Assembly (NCBI RefSeq): GCF_031143425.1
Contig: NC_090440.1
Location: forward strand, 342,181,844-342,245,843
Origin: Pleurodeles waltl
Taxonomy: Eukaryota > Chordata > Amphibia > Caudata > Salamandridae
DNA length: 64,000 bases
Reading direction: 5' to 3'
Positions within the stretch are counted from its first letter, which is position 1. Every line of letters starts with the position of its first letter. The notes below the pieces were generated by a model. It worked only from the letters and a program-made list of their open reading frames with translations, made no database searches and had not been told where the DNA came from. The position numbers and the translations under genes were made by a program. Shown piece by piece: positions 44,400-57,925 of the stretch.

Positions 44400-45500
44400 T
44401 TGGACCTTCTTTTTGACTCAGCTTTGAGCTGGCTCCCTCTAATGCATAAGAAATGTGAGGGTTTGGTGTGTGCTAAAGCTGCAATCTTTAGCTTCGCTAC
44501 AAGGCTGGGTGGTAGACCAGTTAGGGCCCTGCTGCACATCTATAGGGCCAACACGCATATATGGCAGCGAGGTATTGGGGCATGATAACCTCTCTAAATT
44601 GCAAGTGGTGGAAAATAGGTTATTGTGCTGTCTCCTTTGTCTTCCCCAAATCATCTATGCGGTGTCAGTACATTAGGAGCTAGGCGTTGGCTTTCTTTCT
44701 GATCTGATAGCCTTTTGCTTCCTTGCTTTCTGGCTGAAAGTTTGGCTCAGGCCGGGTTTAAGAATAGGCAAGGAATTTCTGAGAGACTGTCATTTGATTG
44801 TGCTCTCCATATCCCCTGGCTCAAGTATATCAGGGATGCTTTTCAGAACTAGGTGAGAGGTGAACTTTTTAGCTCTAAGGAGGGTATCTGTAAAGCAGAT
44901 TTTACCTGAGCTAAAGAGTGTTTTTTTATGAATAGGCAAGTGGAAAGAGCGAACCTGGCACTCACCAAACCGTATTTCCGGCAACATATTTTTGCTCAAC
45001 CCCGTACCTTTTATGGAACCTTATTTGCTGTGGGTAAAGAATAGACATGATTGTTTTTTATTAGAATGGATTTATTTCATGTTTTGCTGGCCCTCCCTCG
45101 GGGTGCAAATAGAGGGCAGAAATTAGAACCCTGTGGCTATGTTTCAACTCTCCCAAGACACATTGCACTTTACTATGTTCTGCCCGTTTTAGAAGTTGCC
45201 CAGTAGGGCCTATCTTGTACCTATTTTAAAAAGGGCTAATTGTGTACAAGTCAGGCCGGCCGTCATGTACTTACAGATGCTGGAGGGAGATGTGGTCTTG
45301 AGTGTCTTTAACCTCCTAAACGTGGCAGTGGGGCTAAGGAATAGTATGGAGTGTAAATCTGATACATCTTAGGGTGTGGGCGATGTATTGTGTTGCTGAT
45401 TTTGCACATTCTTATTCGTTTTTAGATTTTACTGCTGCTGTTTTTTGTATCATTACTTTTTATTGTTTTATTGAATGTCTGTATTTGTGTATGCTTTTGT
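44400..45500 (+). pseudogene. LINE M fragment (C-terminal reverse-transcriptase region)
   Basis: Frames read VRALLHIYRANT, then YGSEVLGHDNLSKLQVVENR and LLCCLLCLPQ. This is the same motif order as LWGHGNLKDLERAEN in LINE K. A Cys/His-rich remnant follows near 45150. A T-rich tail (TTTTTATTGTTTTATTG) closes it. Many stops; a 5'-truncated, old copy. Confidence 0.6.
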
Positions 45501-48332
45501 GGTTAGTTAACTAAACGAAATGGATATGCGCACAAACCACATGATTGCCCGTTGTAAGGGAACCAGTTTTCTTATATCTGTTACCCCTTGTATGCCTCCC
45601 TGAAAATCACTTCTAGAGAAGCCACTGTGGATATTTATACCTTTCTCCTTGCATGTAGGGGACTTAGCACTTAGGGCATTTACATAATTTATTACTAGCA
45701 TGCATTGGCAGAATTTTAATCGACCGTTAAATATAGTTTCTGGGTGATTACAAAAACTGGGGAATTTAAAAGGGGACATGTCTTACATCTTGGAAATTGC
45801 TCCGAATTAATTGCATTCGAACCTGTCTCCGATAGAAGAGAAACGTTTACTCTGGGTTGCTTGAGAAGAGGAGCTTGCCTAAAGCAAGGGCAGCAGAATT
45901 AACTGGATAAAACGGTTACCATGTTACCGGCCTCCGTTCTTCTGTGATTTTGCACGCGCTAACCAGTTCTTCAACGAAAATACGTTTAAAGAGCGAAAAC
46001 GCTCCGAAGCATTTCACTGCAGTGCTACGGGGCCCTCCAGGGGCATCATGTCACTTCTCACAGCACGTTCCATCTAGACATTTAATGCTACATGATGGCT
46101 CCCGTGTTTTGCATCTGCTTATGTCAGGATGCCTTTCTTTTCACCTTGCAAAATGCACTCCGATGTGGCCCAAAACAGCACGATGCATGTGCCACCTTCT
46201 TGTAGCATTCCTTCAAAGATGTCTCGAATGTGCTGGTGTGCCCATTTTCTTTCATCAAACCTGACAGTTTCTGTCGGCCACGGCGCTCTGCACCTCCTTA
46301 AAAGAGCTTTTAGGTGCCTCTTTCCAGCAAATCAGTGAAATAAGACATTTCAAACATAATATTTATGTGCTGGGAAGAGTCACTGAATTTGTAAACTGAA
46401 GGGAGACAGTCTTGGCTCTGCTGACGATGTGCATTAGAACCGCATATCCTTTTTTGGCAGCAGCTACAGAAAAACAGGCATGCTTCTTCAGTAAACATCC
46501 CTGACTTCTCAGGTGGTAGAATACAGGCGGCTAATCCTCGCTTCTGCCTGGATCACGGGCAGCGTTTCAGCACAGGACATCAAAGGGACGGCTGAAGCTG
46601 GAGAGTGGTAAGGCTGGTGTTTTGATCCCCAGCCTTACACAAAGCAGTGGCCGTCTCATCCCCAGGCTTATAAAATTCATCATTATTGAACTGTCTCACT
46701 ACTAAGAAGGAGGGCGGATGGCTGGATTTCTCTCGATGATATTTTGTTCTCAGGCACCTGCAGTTCGCAATAGTAGTGGTCTGCAGTCTATAATAGTTCA
46801 ACGTTCTCAGAAAAGGTAACACTTCTCTCAGCGTTATAAATGGAAGTGGTAATTCATGCTCTGCAACATCTAAATTGGACTGAGGCAGAGCTCGGTGTCT
46901 GAGTCATTTTTCCTTCTAGATTTAACATGTGCATGCATTCCCTCACAGGTTCATATCACATTTGGGGCCAGTAAAAGATTCAGTAAGAGATTAATTTGCC
47001 ATGTTCGCCTTCTTATCCCGTCTTCGTGAACGCCTCAGTGTAAATGAAAAAGGCAGGTGGATAGGGCACAGCTTGAGAGCTGAAACCCAAACAATGAGCA
47101 CCATTGTCTGCTGAATGGATGTTCAAAGTATCTATTTACACAAGTATGCAGAGGGTTTATTATCAGACCCTGGCACTAAAGTTGAAATAACCCCTTGCTA
47201 ATTTCTGTGTTAGGCCAGGGAGGTCGTGACGTGGGTCTTCTTTCTGCGGATGATGTGTTTAAAACTGCAGGGATGCTAAACCAGAAAGCAGGAATATTGG
47301 TAACATATGCAGAGGGACAAAAGAGCTTTGGGGTGGGCATATGTCAGGAGTATGGCAGGAAAGCATGGATCTGCAACAAAAATGAGCTCATGTACAGTTC
47401 CACCCCATCTGCTAGTCACACCCCATCTGGCAACACCACTCTCAAGTACTGCATTTCCTTGACCTGTGGCCTCTAGGTGTTATGCATGGGTATATTTTTG
47501 TGTAGAGCTTGGTTAATTATTGCCTTCATCGTCTTCAACAGGAAGTCATTCCCTGAGACTGTCTCTTGCATGTAGGAAGCAGGAGACAATTGGTACAACT
47601 CACAGGAGCAGTAGAAGTGCGGGTACACCATGAAGAGGATAGCGACCCAGATCTCTTTTTTATAGGAATCTTACAGGCAGATGTTACTTGTGAGTCAGAA
47701 GGTGAGGTGGAAAATACCTCCTCAATCACTGTACGTGATATTACCTTCTGTGAGTCAAGATCTGCTAAGAAGAGGTTTGACACATCACATACGTCCTGAT
47801 TCAACACGTGTAGGTGCCCAGTCATCTCTCTTCTGCTTCAGTGCAACCCTGACCTTACCTTGCCCTTCTGACTCATGTTGGTGTCTGTCGCCTGTCGTTT
47901 TTTCTTGTTAGCTGCTCGTTCTGCCCTCAATGTAGTAACTACTTTTTCTTGTTTGTGCTGTCTGTTCTATCTGCCCCATTTATGTTTAATTGCTTCTTTT
48001 TGAATTCTTTATTCCTATTAACTGTCCGTTTTTGCATCTTTTGCTTCTCTTACTGCTCTGTTTTGCATCTTGTCTCTTCTGTCAGTTTTTGCAAACCCCG
48101 ACTTGCTCGACTGGTAGCGTTTTCCCATCTTGCTACTCCCCCTTCACCCAGGCCTTATTCTGGACACCGCCGGACTTTGCTGATCATCTCATCGGACTTA
48201 CCTGCTCTTGCTGAGCCTGCCCACTGCCTCCCACTCTCCAAGACCGTACTTACAGCAGATGCCTGCAGCAGGCATGAAGTGAGCATGCCAAAGGCAAGCC
48301 TCTCTGCGCCTGTCTGAACCACACCTCAGTTC
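45501..48332. other. unrecognised, possibly single-copy DNA
   Basis: No terminal repeats or transposon protein motifs seen. Open frames up to 93 codons (for example 47195-47476) show no known domain, splice-bounded structure or codon bias I can defend. Confidence 0.35.
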
Positions 48333-48525
48333 ATGGTGAGCCCCTTTGCCTGCTCAAATTGCCACTGCTCCTGCCTCCACACATTGCTCCCAGTGCCCAC
48401 ACACACAGCACCACTCACTAAGTCAGAACTCAAGACTCACACAACACCACACACCCACTCTGTGCAGCACTCACTCACATGCATGTTGCTTAACACATGC
48501 TCACTCAGAACGCACTCCACTGAAA

Positions 48526-50310
48526 GTTGGGAACCTCTCCAGCACACTGGATGTCCTTGTCCTCATTGAAACCTAGCTCAACTTCACATTGGTGCTGGAC
48601 ATTGCCACAACCATCTCTACTGGATACAAAGTTTTGCTCCAGGACTGGCCCCATAAACCAGGAGGAGGACTTGCTGTCAATCACAGAAACACCATCAAAT
48701 GTACCTCTTGCACTCACCAAGAAGCCACTTTTAAGGAACACATGGACTTCAAGCTTCAGATGGACAGTAAAACCACTACCAAAGGTACCCTTGCCTACTG
48801 GTCTCCAGGACCTCGCACCAACTTCAGCAACCTCCTCACCAACCTCAACGCAAGCCTCACCATGGGCACCAAAGTCTTCATACTACTGGTCATTCTCAAC
48901 TTACATCACGATGACCCCATGGACTCCAACTCCACATTCTTGCTCGAAAGTCTACAGAACATTGGCCTAACCCAGCTCGTACAAGGCCCTACCCACATCA
49001 CTGGACAAACCGTGGACCCGATCTTCTCCTACAGCAACAAGGTTAAAGTCAACCACAGCAGTCCACTCACATGGACAGACCCCTCCATTGTCCACTTCTA
49101 CATAACAGGGCCACCAACCACTCCTATGGAGTCTAGCAACTCCCCAAGGCGCTGCAGGAAGAAAGTTACAGAAATTGAATGGCTCAATGCCATCCAAAGA
49201 AACTACCCAGACAACACCAACAACCTCATCGATGACACACATAACATCAACAACTGGATCACCACCTGCACCAATACCCTGGCACCCCTGAAAAACACTA
49301 AACCCAAAAGATCCAACAAATAAGCTAACTGGTACAAAGCTGACATCAGCGAATCCAAGAGAATTTCCAAACAACTTAAAAGGAAATGGAGAACCACACA
49401 AGGAACCAACACAAGAAACACACACAAGGCCACACTGAGACACTATCACGTCATGTAAAAGAAACCAAGAAAATAGCCTTGACCCTGAGAATCAAATCTA
49501 GCTCAAACAACTGCAAGGTATTTTTTGCCATTGTCAAGGAATTCACCAAGTCAACAGCCGCAACCCAAACCATCACCCCTACTCTCTGCAACAATCTCTC
49601 CCATTTCTTCCATTAAGAAAGGAATCAACAAGATCTTTAGCAACTATAAATCCCAGCCACCCCCATTGATCTTCCCAGCCTGCTAACCTCATCAACAAAA
49701 TACTACCAACTGACAGCATGGACCTTCTTTCTATAAAGGACACTGCAGCAATAATGAAGATAGTTCACTCAGAGGCTCTCACAGACTCCATATCTACAAA
49801 CTGGGCAAAGCCATGATCAGTACTGCACTCACTTCCATCATCAACACCTCCTTGAACACAGCCATCTTCCCAGATAGCTGGAAACATGCCAAAATCACAT
49901 CCCTCCTCAAAGAACCTTCAGATATCCCTGAATTACTTAGCAACTGCTAACCTATCTCACTGCTCCCCTTCCCAGATGAAGTAATCAAGAAGACCAACAA
50001 CAGACAACTCTGGGACTACCTAGAATGTCACAAACTTCTGGATGGCTCACAATTAAGGACTTCAAAACAACCACAACTCCAAAACAGCCAACATCGCTGC
50101 CAGTGATGGCATACACACCATCCTCGACAGTGGAGGGACCACCGCCTTCATCCACCTCAACCTCTCCATTGCTCTAACCACCATCTCCCACCATACACTC
50201 ATCACCAGACTACACACAGCAGGAATATAAGGACCAGAACCTCTCCGGAAGAACACAACAAGTCGGGCTCTTGTATTTCACATCAGAACACAATAACCTC
50301 ATCTGCAGAG
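48526..50310 (+). pseudogene. L2/CR1-like LINE L, endonuclease and RT start
   Basis: The AP-endonuclease remnant shows VLVLIET then stop then L (the ETWL motif with Trp changed to stop), GGGLAVNHR, NLHHDDPMDSNSTFLLESL (where GDFN-x-H is expected) and GPTHITGQTVDPIFS. Reverse-transcriptase text follows: SWKHAKITSLLKEPSD, CPISLLPF after a stop, and a motif-A-like segment (TTAFIHLNLSIALTTISHHT). The ORF ends at the inserted LTR (50311) and resumes at 53233. This clade copies its RNA at a nicked target; the copy is dead. Confidence 0.75.
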
Positions 50311-53232
50311 TGTAGGATGTTGGCCTGGCTAATAGTGGGTACCTGATGGTATGTGCACCTTGTGCCAGGTCCAGTTATCCCTTATTAGTGGATTAGTAGT
50401 GTTCTAGCAGCTTAGGCTGATAGAGGTAGCTATAGCAGAGCAGCTTAGGCTGAACTAGGAGACATGCAAAGCTCCTACCAGACCACATATATCATATAGC
50501 ACTATATTATAAGAATCACAATACTCAGAGTTACTATAAATAACGGTACTTTATTTTAGTGACAATGTACCAAAAATATCTCAGAGGATATACTCCCTTA
50601 GGAGGTAAGTAAAATACACAAAATATACACACAAACCAAAATCAGGTAAGTAAACAGTTAGAAAAGTAGTGCTAACACTGTAGAATACAATAGGATGCAA
50701 TAGGCCTATGGGCAACACAAACCATATACCAAGAAAGTGGAATGCGAATCACTTAGGGACCCCAGGCCTAGTGTGCTGTGTAGAGGGTCGCTGGGAGTGT
50801 TAGAAAACACTAAGGGTGTCCAAGATACCCCATCCCAAGACCCTGAAAAGTAGGAGTAAAGTGACCCTACTTCCCCAGAAACACACTAAAGTCGTGATAG
50901 GAGATTTTGCAAAGACCACAACTGACTGCAAAGCACTGAAGACGGATTCATGGACCTGAGGACCTGTAAAGGAAGGGGACCAAGTCCAAGAGTCATGAAA
51001 GTGTCCAGCAGGGGCAGGAGCCCATTAAACCCCAGATGAAGGTGCAAAATGGCTGCCTCTGGGTGAAAGAAACTGAAGATTCTGCAACAACAGAAAGGGC
51101 CAGGAACTTCTCCTTCGCACAGAGAATGTCCCACAGAATGCTGGAGGATGCATAGTGGTTTCCTTGCAGAAAGACTGCAAACAAGCCTTGCTAACTGCAA
51201 AAGAAACTGGTGCTGCCAGGGCCCAGGAAGGACCAGGAGGTCGCCTCTTGGAGGAGAAGACAGAGGGGCTCCTCAGCAATACAGAGAGCCCATGTAGAAG
51301 AAGGCAGCACCCACAGAAGTACTTGAATATGGGTTCATGAAAACTGATCATGGCGGTTGTCTCAACACTACAAAGGAGGGTCCCATGAAGCCGGTGGTCA
51401 ACTTAGTGAGTTGACCAATGCAGGCCGGAGTGCTGGGGACCTGGGCTATGCTGTGCATGAAGGATTTCTTGCAAAAGTGCACAGAAGCCCTAGCAGCTGC
51501 AGTTCATGCATTACACAGGATTACTTTCTGGTGAGGGGAGGCAAGGACTTACCTTCACCAAATTTGGACAGATGGACCACTGGACTGTCTGGGTCACTTG
51601 GATCCAGCTCCTGTGTTCCAGAGACCATGCTCGTCATGATGAGAGGGGACCCAGAGGACTGGTGAAGCAGAAGTTTGGTGCCTGCGTTAGCATGGGGAAG
51701 ATTCCGTCGACCCACTGGAGATTTCTTCTTGGCTTCCAGTGCAGGGTGAAGGCAGACAGCCCCCCCAAAAATGCACCACCAGGACACAGTCGACAAAGCC
51801 GGCAGGATTATGCACTACAATGTCGCTGGTAGTCTTCTTGCTACTTTGTTGCAGTTTTGCAGGCGTCCTGGAGCAGTCAGAGGTCGATCCTTGGGAGAAG
51901 TTTTATCAGGGAGATGCAGAGGAACTCTGGTGAGCTCTTGCATTTGTTATCTCAGGAGAAGCCCACAGGAGAGACCCTAAATAGCCCTCAGAGGAGGATT
52001 GGCCACCTAGTCAGGTAAGCACCTATCAGGAGGGATCTCTGACATCACCTGCTGTCACTGGCCACTCAGAGGCCTTCATTGTGCCCTCGCACCTCTGGAT
52101 TCAAGATGGCAGAGGTGTGTGACACACTGGAGGAGCTCTGGGCACCACCCGGGGGTGTTGATGGACAGGGGAGTGGTCACTCCCCTTTCCTTTGTCCAGT
52201 TTCACTCCAGAGCAGGGGCTGGTGGATCCCTGAACCAGTGTAGACTGGCTTATGCAAGGAGGGCACCATCTGTGCCCATCAAAGCATTTCCAGAGGCGGA
52301 GGGAGGCTACTCCTCCTCAGCCCTTAACACCTATTTCCAAAGGGAAAAGGTGTAACACCCTCTCTCAATGGAAGCTTCCCACACCCCAGGAGGGCAGAAA
52401 CCTGCCTGTGGGTTGGCAGCAACGGTAGCTGCAGTGAAAACCCCAGAGAGCTGGTTTGGCAGTACCTGGGGTCCATGCTGGATGCCCAGGGATGCATGGG
52501 ATTGGCACCCCAATACCAGATTTGGCATGGGGAGAGAATTCCATGATCTTAGACATGTTACATGGCCATATTGGGAGTTATCATTGTGAAGCTACATGTG
52601 GGTATTGACCTTTATGTAGTGCACGCGTATAATGGTGTCCCCGCACTCACAAAGTCTGGGGAAATTGCCCTGAACTATGTGGGGGCACCTTGGCTGGTGC
52701 CAGGGTGCCTTCACACTTAGTAACTTTGCACCTAACTTTCACTAAGTGAGGGTTAGACATATAGGTGAATTATATGTTACTTAAGTGCAGCGTAAAATGG
52801 CTGTGAAATAATGTGGACGTGATTTCACTCAGGCTGCCGTGACAGTCCTATGTAAGATTTGTTGGAGCTCCCTATGGGTGGCTAAAGAAATGCTGCAGCC
52901 CATAGGGATTTCTTGGAACCCCAAATACCCTGGGTACCTAGGTACCATATTCTAGGGAATTATAAGGGTGTTCCAGTGTGCCAATTAGAATTGGTGAAAA
53001 TGGTCACTAGCCTACAGTGACAATTTTAAAGGCAGAGAGAGCATAAGCACTGAGGTTCTGATTAGCAGAACCTCAGTGACACAGTTAGGCACTGCACAGG
53101 GAACACACATTCAGGCCACAACTATGAGCACTGGGGTCCTGGCTAGCAGGATCTCAGTGAGACAGGCAAAAACAAACTGACACACAAGTAAAAATGGGGG
53201 TAACATGCCAGGCAAGATCGTACTTTCCTACA
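50311..53232 (-). repeat. solo LTR, 2922 bp, perfect 5-bp target duplication
   Basis: Termini TGTAGGATG...TTTCCTACA, flanked by CAGAG on both sides (50306-50310 and 53233-53237). It is the reverse complement of the 2823-5844 LTR along its length. Removing it with one CAGAG restores the LINE frame as ICR-VPQGSSLSP. Younger than LINE L. Confidence 0.92.
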
Positions 53233-54173
53233 CAGAGTCCCACAGGGATCATCACTCAGCCCCACACTTTTCAACATATACATGATTTCTCTGGGAAACA
53301 TCATCAGATCCCATGGAATAAATATAATTTCCAATAATGCTCAGCTCATTTTTTTCTCTTTCAGATGACAATGACACCACCAAGACAGACTTCAAACAAT
53401 GCATGGCTAGTATGACCAATTGAATGAACAAAAACTGCCTCAATCTCAACACTGACAAAACTGAAATGCTGAACTTCTGAAAGAAGAGCTCACATTGGGA
53501 TGCCACCTGGTGCCCTGCCGATCTTGGACCCGCTCTCACCTCTACTACTGGACACCAGACATACCATCATGCAGGCCCTAATCACAAGCAGATTAGACTA
53601 TGGCAATGCACTCTACTGTGGCATCCCAACCCATCTTCTTCACAGACTTCAAACCATCTAAAATGCAGCCACCAGACTCGTGATCAACCTCCTGCACCAA
53701 ACACACACCACACCACTCCTCAGAGAGCTCCACTGACTTCCTATCAAGAAGTACTGCCAGTTCAAATTTATCACACACATTCAAATCACTACACAACACA
53801 GGACCCACATACCTCATTCACCAGCTTCACTTCCACCAAGTCACCAGACAACTTTGCTCAGTATCACTCTCATTCACAATAAGATCCCACAACTGCAAAG
53901 GCAGCAAGTGAGGTCGATCATTCTCCTACCAAGATGCGAAATCCTAGAACGACCTCCCCTAACACTTCAGGGTCTCCTCTTCACTTTTAAATTCTGCAAG
54001 AAGCTAAAGACCTGGCTATTCAATTAATCTTTGTGTGGGACCATTTAGACTACCTGTGTTCAGGCTCAGCCTCAACACAAACCTATTTTCACCTGCTCAG
54101 CACCTAGATACCATTACGGGTGACAAGCAGCGCTCCAAAAATCCACCTTACATTACAGACATTTGGTGGTTAA
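53233..54173 (+). pseudogene. L2/CR1-like LINE L, RT motif B to 3' end
   Basis: Begins with VPQGSSLSPTLFNIYM (RT motif B); the YADD motif is degraded to ISNNAQLIF. The 3' domain follows, with text such as THTFKSLHNTGPTYLIHQLH and RQLCSVSLSFTIRS, the conserved C-terminus of L2/CR1 LINEs. Stops and shifts are frequent. The non-coding tail ends near 54173. Confidence 0.75.
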
Positions 54174-57109
54174 AGAACACCATCAATCCCTAATCCAAGT
54201 ATGGTAAAGGGGGCACTGACTGACATGCTCCTGTGCCAATCTTCCCAAGGTCCCCATTTTCCATACTTCTGAGAGCTTACTGAGGAAAGGAATTCTCTCT
54301 TTAAGGAACAGGGCTATACCTAGCTCACAGCATAGTTAAATATTTTACAAAATAGTTAAATTATCAGAATACTTGAAAATAGCATAATGATCACCGAATT
54401 CAATGATCTTTCAAGAGGGCACATTTCAAACCCAGTAAATGAGATGTGGGTAGGTACTAAAGTAGTACATTAGGCTTCCTTAGGCAATCATTTTCAGTTT
54501 CACATTCTAGATGATGTTCATCTCCTGTCATGAGGAGTCATTGTGCTCCCAGCTTAGGTCCAGCACACTTCGCATGGTGTACCCACTTATATGTAAATTT
54601 TTCGGATTGCCCTAAATAAGGTGGTCCTCCTAATGCAAGAAAGGAAGCAGTATTGTGGCAAATGACCCTTTCAATGACTGCCGACGGAGGCCATCCAGCT
54701 GTCAGTCAGTGGTTCCTCAACTTCTAAATGAGGTGGAGAAACCGTAAATTTTGAGAGGGAAAGAACTGCTAATTTACTAATTTAGAATCTTCTCTCTTCT
54801 CGCCAAATTCTACATGCTTCCTAAGTGCCTCCACTTCGCCTGTTTTAAATAGTTATATTATAATTCCTTACCATGCACAATGGGAAAGTAATAATTTCCT
54901 GAGAAATAAGGCTCAGAGTGCACTGGAATTAACTACTGTCCATACTATTTCTTTGGAGTAAAAACTTTATTTTGTTAATTAACATCTTAACAGACAACTG
55001 AACACATGTACTAAACTCTCTGCTGCACTTGCAACTAGCAGCTCCCTGTTTACTTCTATGGGAAACTTGGATACTGATAGCAATTACCACTACACCACTG
55101 TTTAAATAAATGTCTGACAACTTATTTGAGTATGAACTGTTACACTGTTTGCATTGTGAATGTGTATCACACACAAGATTATCGTGACTGATTTCGTGTC
55201 TTTTGGAAATCTGTTACTTCCCTATGCCTGTAAACAGGTGGTTTCTGTTGGTTTCCATTTCTATCTTTTAAACAATCATGCAGCATCTTAATTTCAGTCA
55301 CACCCGAAAGGTCCCCCCATCAACTAAAATTGGACATGAAAAATAGCAGACGAATTCCTAAATGGCAGCGATCCCACTGAGAAAGAAAGTCTGGTTCACT
55401 GAATCACCTGTCAAGCATCAACGTCCAGGAACCTGGAACCCCTCTTGCGTAAGGTTTTTAAAAATATAAGTTAGCCGTGGCACTGTCTGTACCAAGGGTT
55501 CCTATGATAGTTACCTTTAAAAGCTGTGGCGCCTTGTCTCCATACTTCTCTATTTCAGCATTTGACTTCTAGCTGATCAACCTTCTACTCTTAACAGCCT
55601 GTTCATATTCTCTTTTCCACAGCACCGACATTATTTTGTATGTATCCTTGGGTGACTTCGACGAAGCAACACTAAAACACCAACGAATTCACCAGCGTTT
55701 CTACCGTGGTATTTTATACAGTCTAAAAAAAGTTAACAACTGTTACAGGCGTGTTTTGTACCCTCATTTTTTAGAGTTAATGAGGTTGTACAGCTAGCAA
55801 CTACCCAATGTCCTGCTTGCAATGGCGAACAGGGCACTGAGTCATCTTTCACGTTTCACAGTCATTCATGGATCCAGAAAGGATGGGGCCAAGAAGGTCT
55901 GGGATCTGAAAGCTTCTCTAGTCCCCTGTTCACAACTATGAACTGGGCCAGGTGCTGGGGCACTTGTCACCTGTCCCTGGTCTCCTTAACAGTTAACCCA
56001 GGAAGCCCAGAGGGCAGTCAGCTAGCCTCGTGCCTTTTTCATCCTCCTTTTTAGGGTTAAACAGGCCGGGGTCAGCTTACAGCTGAAAAGACGTCCAGTT
56101 CCAAAGTTTGACAAGGCCCTGCGGTAGCTGACCCCCGTCTCGTGCTTCTCTGGTCTCTAAAACTGTGCAGCCCAAGTTTTGCAGCCCATGGGCTACGGAG
56201 GAGGAGGACAGCTGACACCTGTCCAATGCCCAGTAATTAATAATATGCAAGTCTTTATATTTTCACCGAAACAGTTAAAGTGAAGTTATGGTTAAAGAGT
56301 AAAATCGAAAACTCCCTGAAATTTACTTTTTGTTGTTCAGTACACAAACCATAACTTGCACTCTCGCTATGACAAGTATGGCTCGTCCTCCAATTTGACT
56401 GATCGTGGCGTTATCCATGAAGTATTGGTGTTTTTTATTTCAAAAGCACAGGAAATCAGTGGAAGCTCCTCCATAAGGAAGCTAGAAGTACTGCTTCAAC
56501 AGGCTTTTACTGCATCGAGGAACAGAGCAATGGAGTCACGAACTGGAGAAGATCTGTACATAATCCCACAGTACAGTTAAGTTCACTACGGGAGGAATCT
56601 TTAGGCATCACACTAATGGTAGAGGGCTCTGAGTGGGTTTCATGTTGGCCCCCACAGCAAAACACTCCCCAAGAGGCAGCCTGACAAAAGGTGCTCCTAA
56701 AATGAAAGCTTTTTTATTTATTATCGGAGCTTCTGACGTCTGTTCTACAGCAGTTTAGGAAAATGTTGAGGTAATATGATTATTATTCTTGACAAATGAA
56801 AGTGTTGTCCTAAGCATTTAGCTTCTCGGATTGTATACAACTAAAAGGAACATCTTTCAAAATAATTTCCTCAGTTAGAAACGGGAAAAATCATCCCAGC
56901 AGTTCAGACAGAAGAGTATGTGGCTGAATTAAAACAAAATGTCCAATCTATTTGAGGTGCTAAAATTGACAATAGATTTTTTAATATCTTTTCATTCAAT
57001 CCGCAAAAATCAAAACACATTGTATCTTGCAAGCAGATACAATCAATGTTGATGTGCAAGTGCATGTGAGGGTATTACCTAAGCTCAGCAGTAGTGCCAG
57101 GGTGACGGG
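54174..57109. other. unrecognised, possibly single-copy DNA
   Basis: No terminal repeats or transposon motifs. A 74-codon frame at 56356-56580 has no recognisable domain. It could be ordinary intergenic or intronic sequence. Confidence 0.35.
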
Positions 57110-57925
57110 CTATTGAAAGAAAGGATAAGAGGACACAGACTTCAAAGAAGAATGGCAGCTATAAAAAGGTAGACAGGAAGGGAGATTGGGAGATTGAAGG
57201 ATGGCTTCTGAGAGAATAGCAGACTGCAGCATGAAGTGCCAAGAGGAGAAAGGAAGTACAAGTTCAAAGTTAGAAAGGTTTTCAAAGTCGTGAGAGAGAG
57301 AGATTAGCAGTCCAACGCAGACAGACACACTGCACACAGGACAGTTAGCAAAGGAGCGACAGCAGAGAGGGACGGTATCGGAAGTGCTACTAACAGACAG
57401 ATTACAAAAATGATGGTTAGGAGGAGAGACAATCCCGAGAGAAAGGTTAACTGAGCAACACAGAGATAAAGATTTTTTTGAGAAATAACTGCACGGAGAC
57501 AGACCGCAGAGAGAAAGGAAAACAGAGGATGGGGAGATAGCAGATAGAAAGTTAAGGAAATGAGAGATAGTGTGGAGACTCGATCAATATCGAAAGGTTC
57601 CATAGTGGAGTAATACAAGAGAGACAAACAGCAGAGAATTATAACAAAAGATAGACAAACAACTGCAGATAGGGACAAAGACAAACAAAGGAAAGACACT
57701 AGGTAGAGAATGAAGGTTTTGCAGAAAAAGGATAAGAGACTTAAGACTAAGAGACAGACAAAATAAATTAAAGCATAAAAGTGAAGGAGAAACAAACTGC
57801 TAAGAAGTAGGGTAAAAGAGACAAACTCCAGAGAAAGATTATAGAAGAGAAGGTATGGAGACAAATCGCAGATGGCTGGTGGAAGTGATAAAGAGAGGGG
57901 CAGGCTACAAAACAGAGATAGTAGA
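57110..57925 (+). repeat. purine-rich degenerate tandem block
   Basis: Over 800 bp the plus strand is almost entirely A/G-rich, with repeated AGAGAGACA, GACAGA and AGAAAGG motifs. The 186-codon minus frame here (Leu/Ser-rich) is a composition artefact. Confidence 0.7.

Noticed and set aside
47195..47476. 93-codon plus-strand frame as a host exon
   Set aside because: No recognisable domain, no convincing splice sites in phase on both sides, and length within chance for this composition.
56356..56580. 74-codon plus-strand frame as a host exon
   Set aside because: No known domain and no supporting neighbours; kept only as unrecognised DNA.
57304..57864. 186-codon Leu/Ser-rich minus-strand open frame, membrane-protein-like
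   Set aside because: It lies wholly in the purine-rich block; the hydrophobic composition follows from pyrimidine-rich codons on the other strand. No start context or domain.
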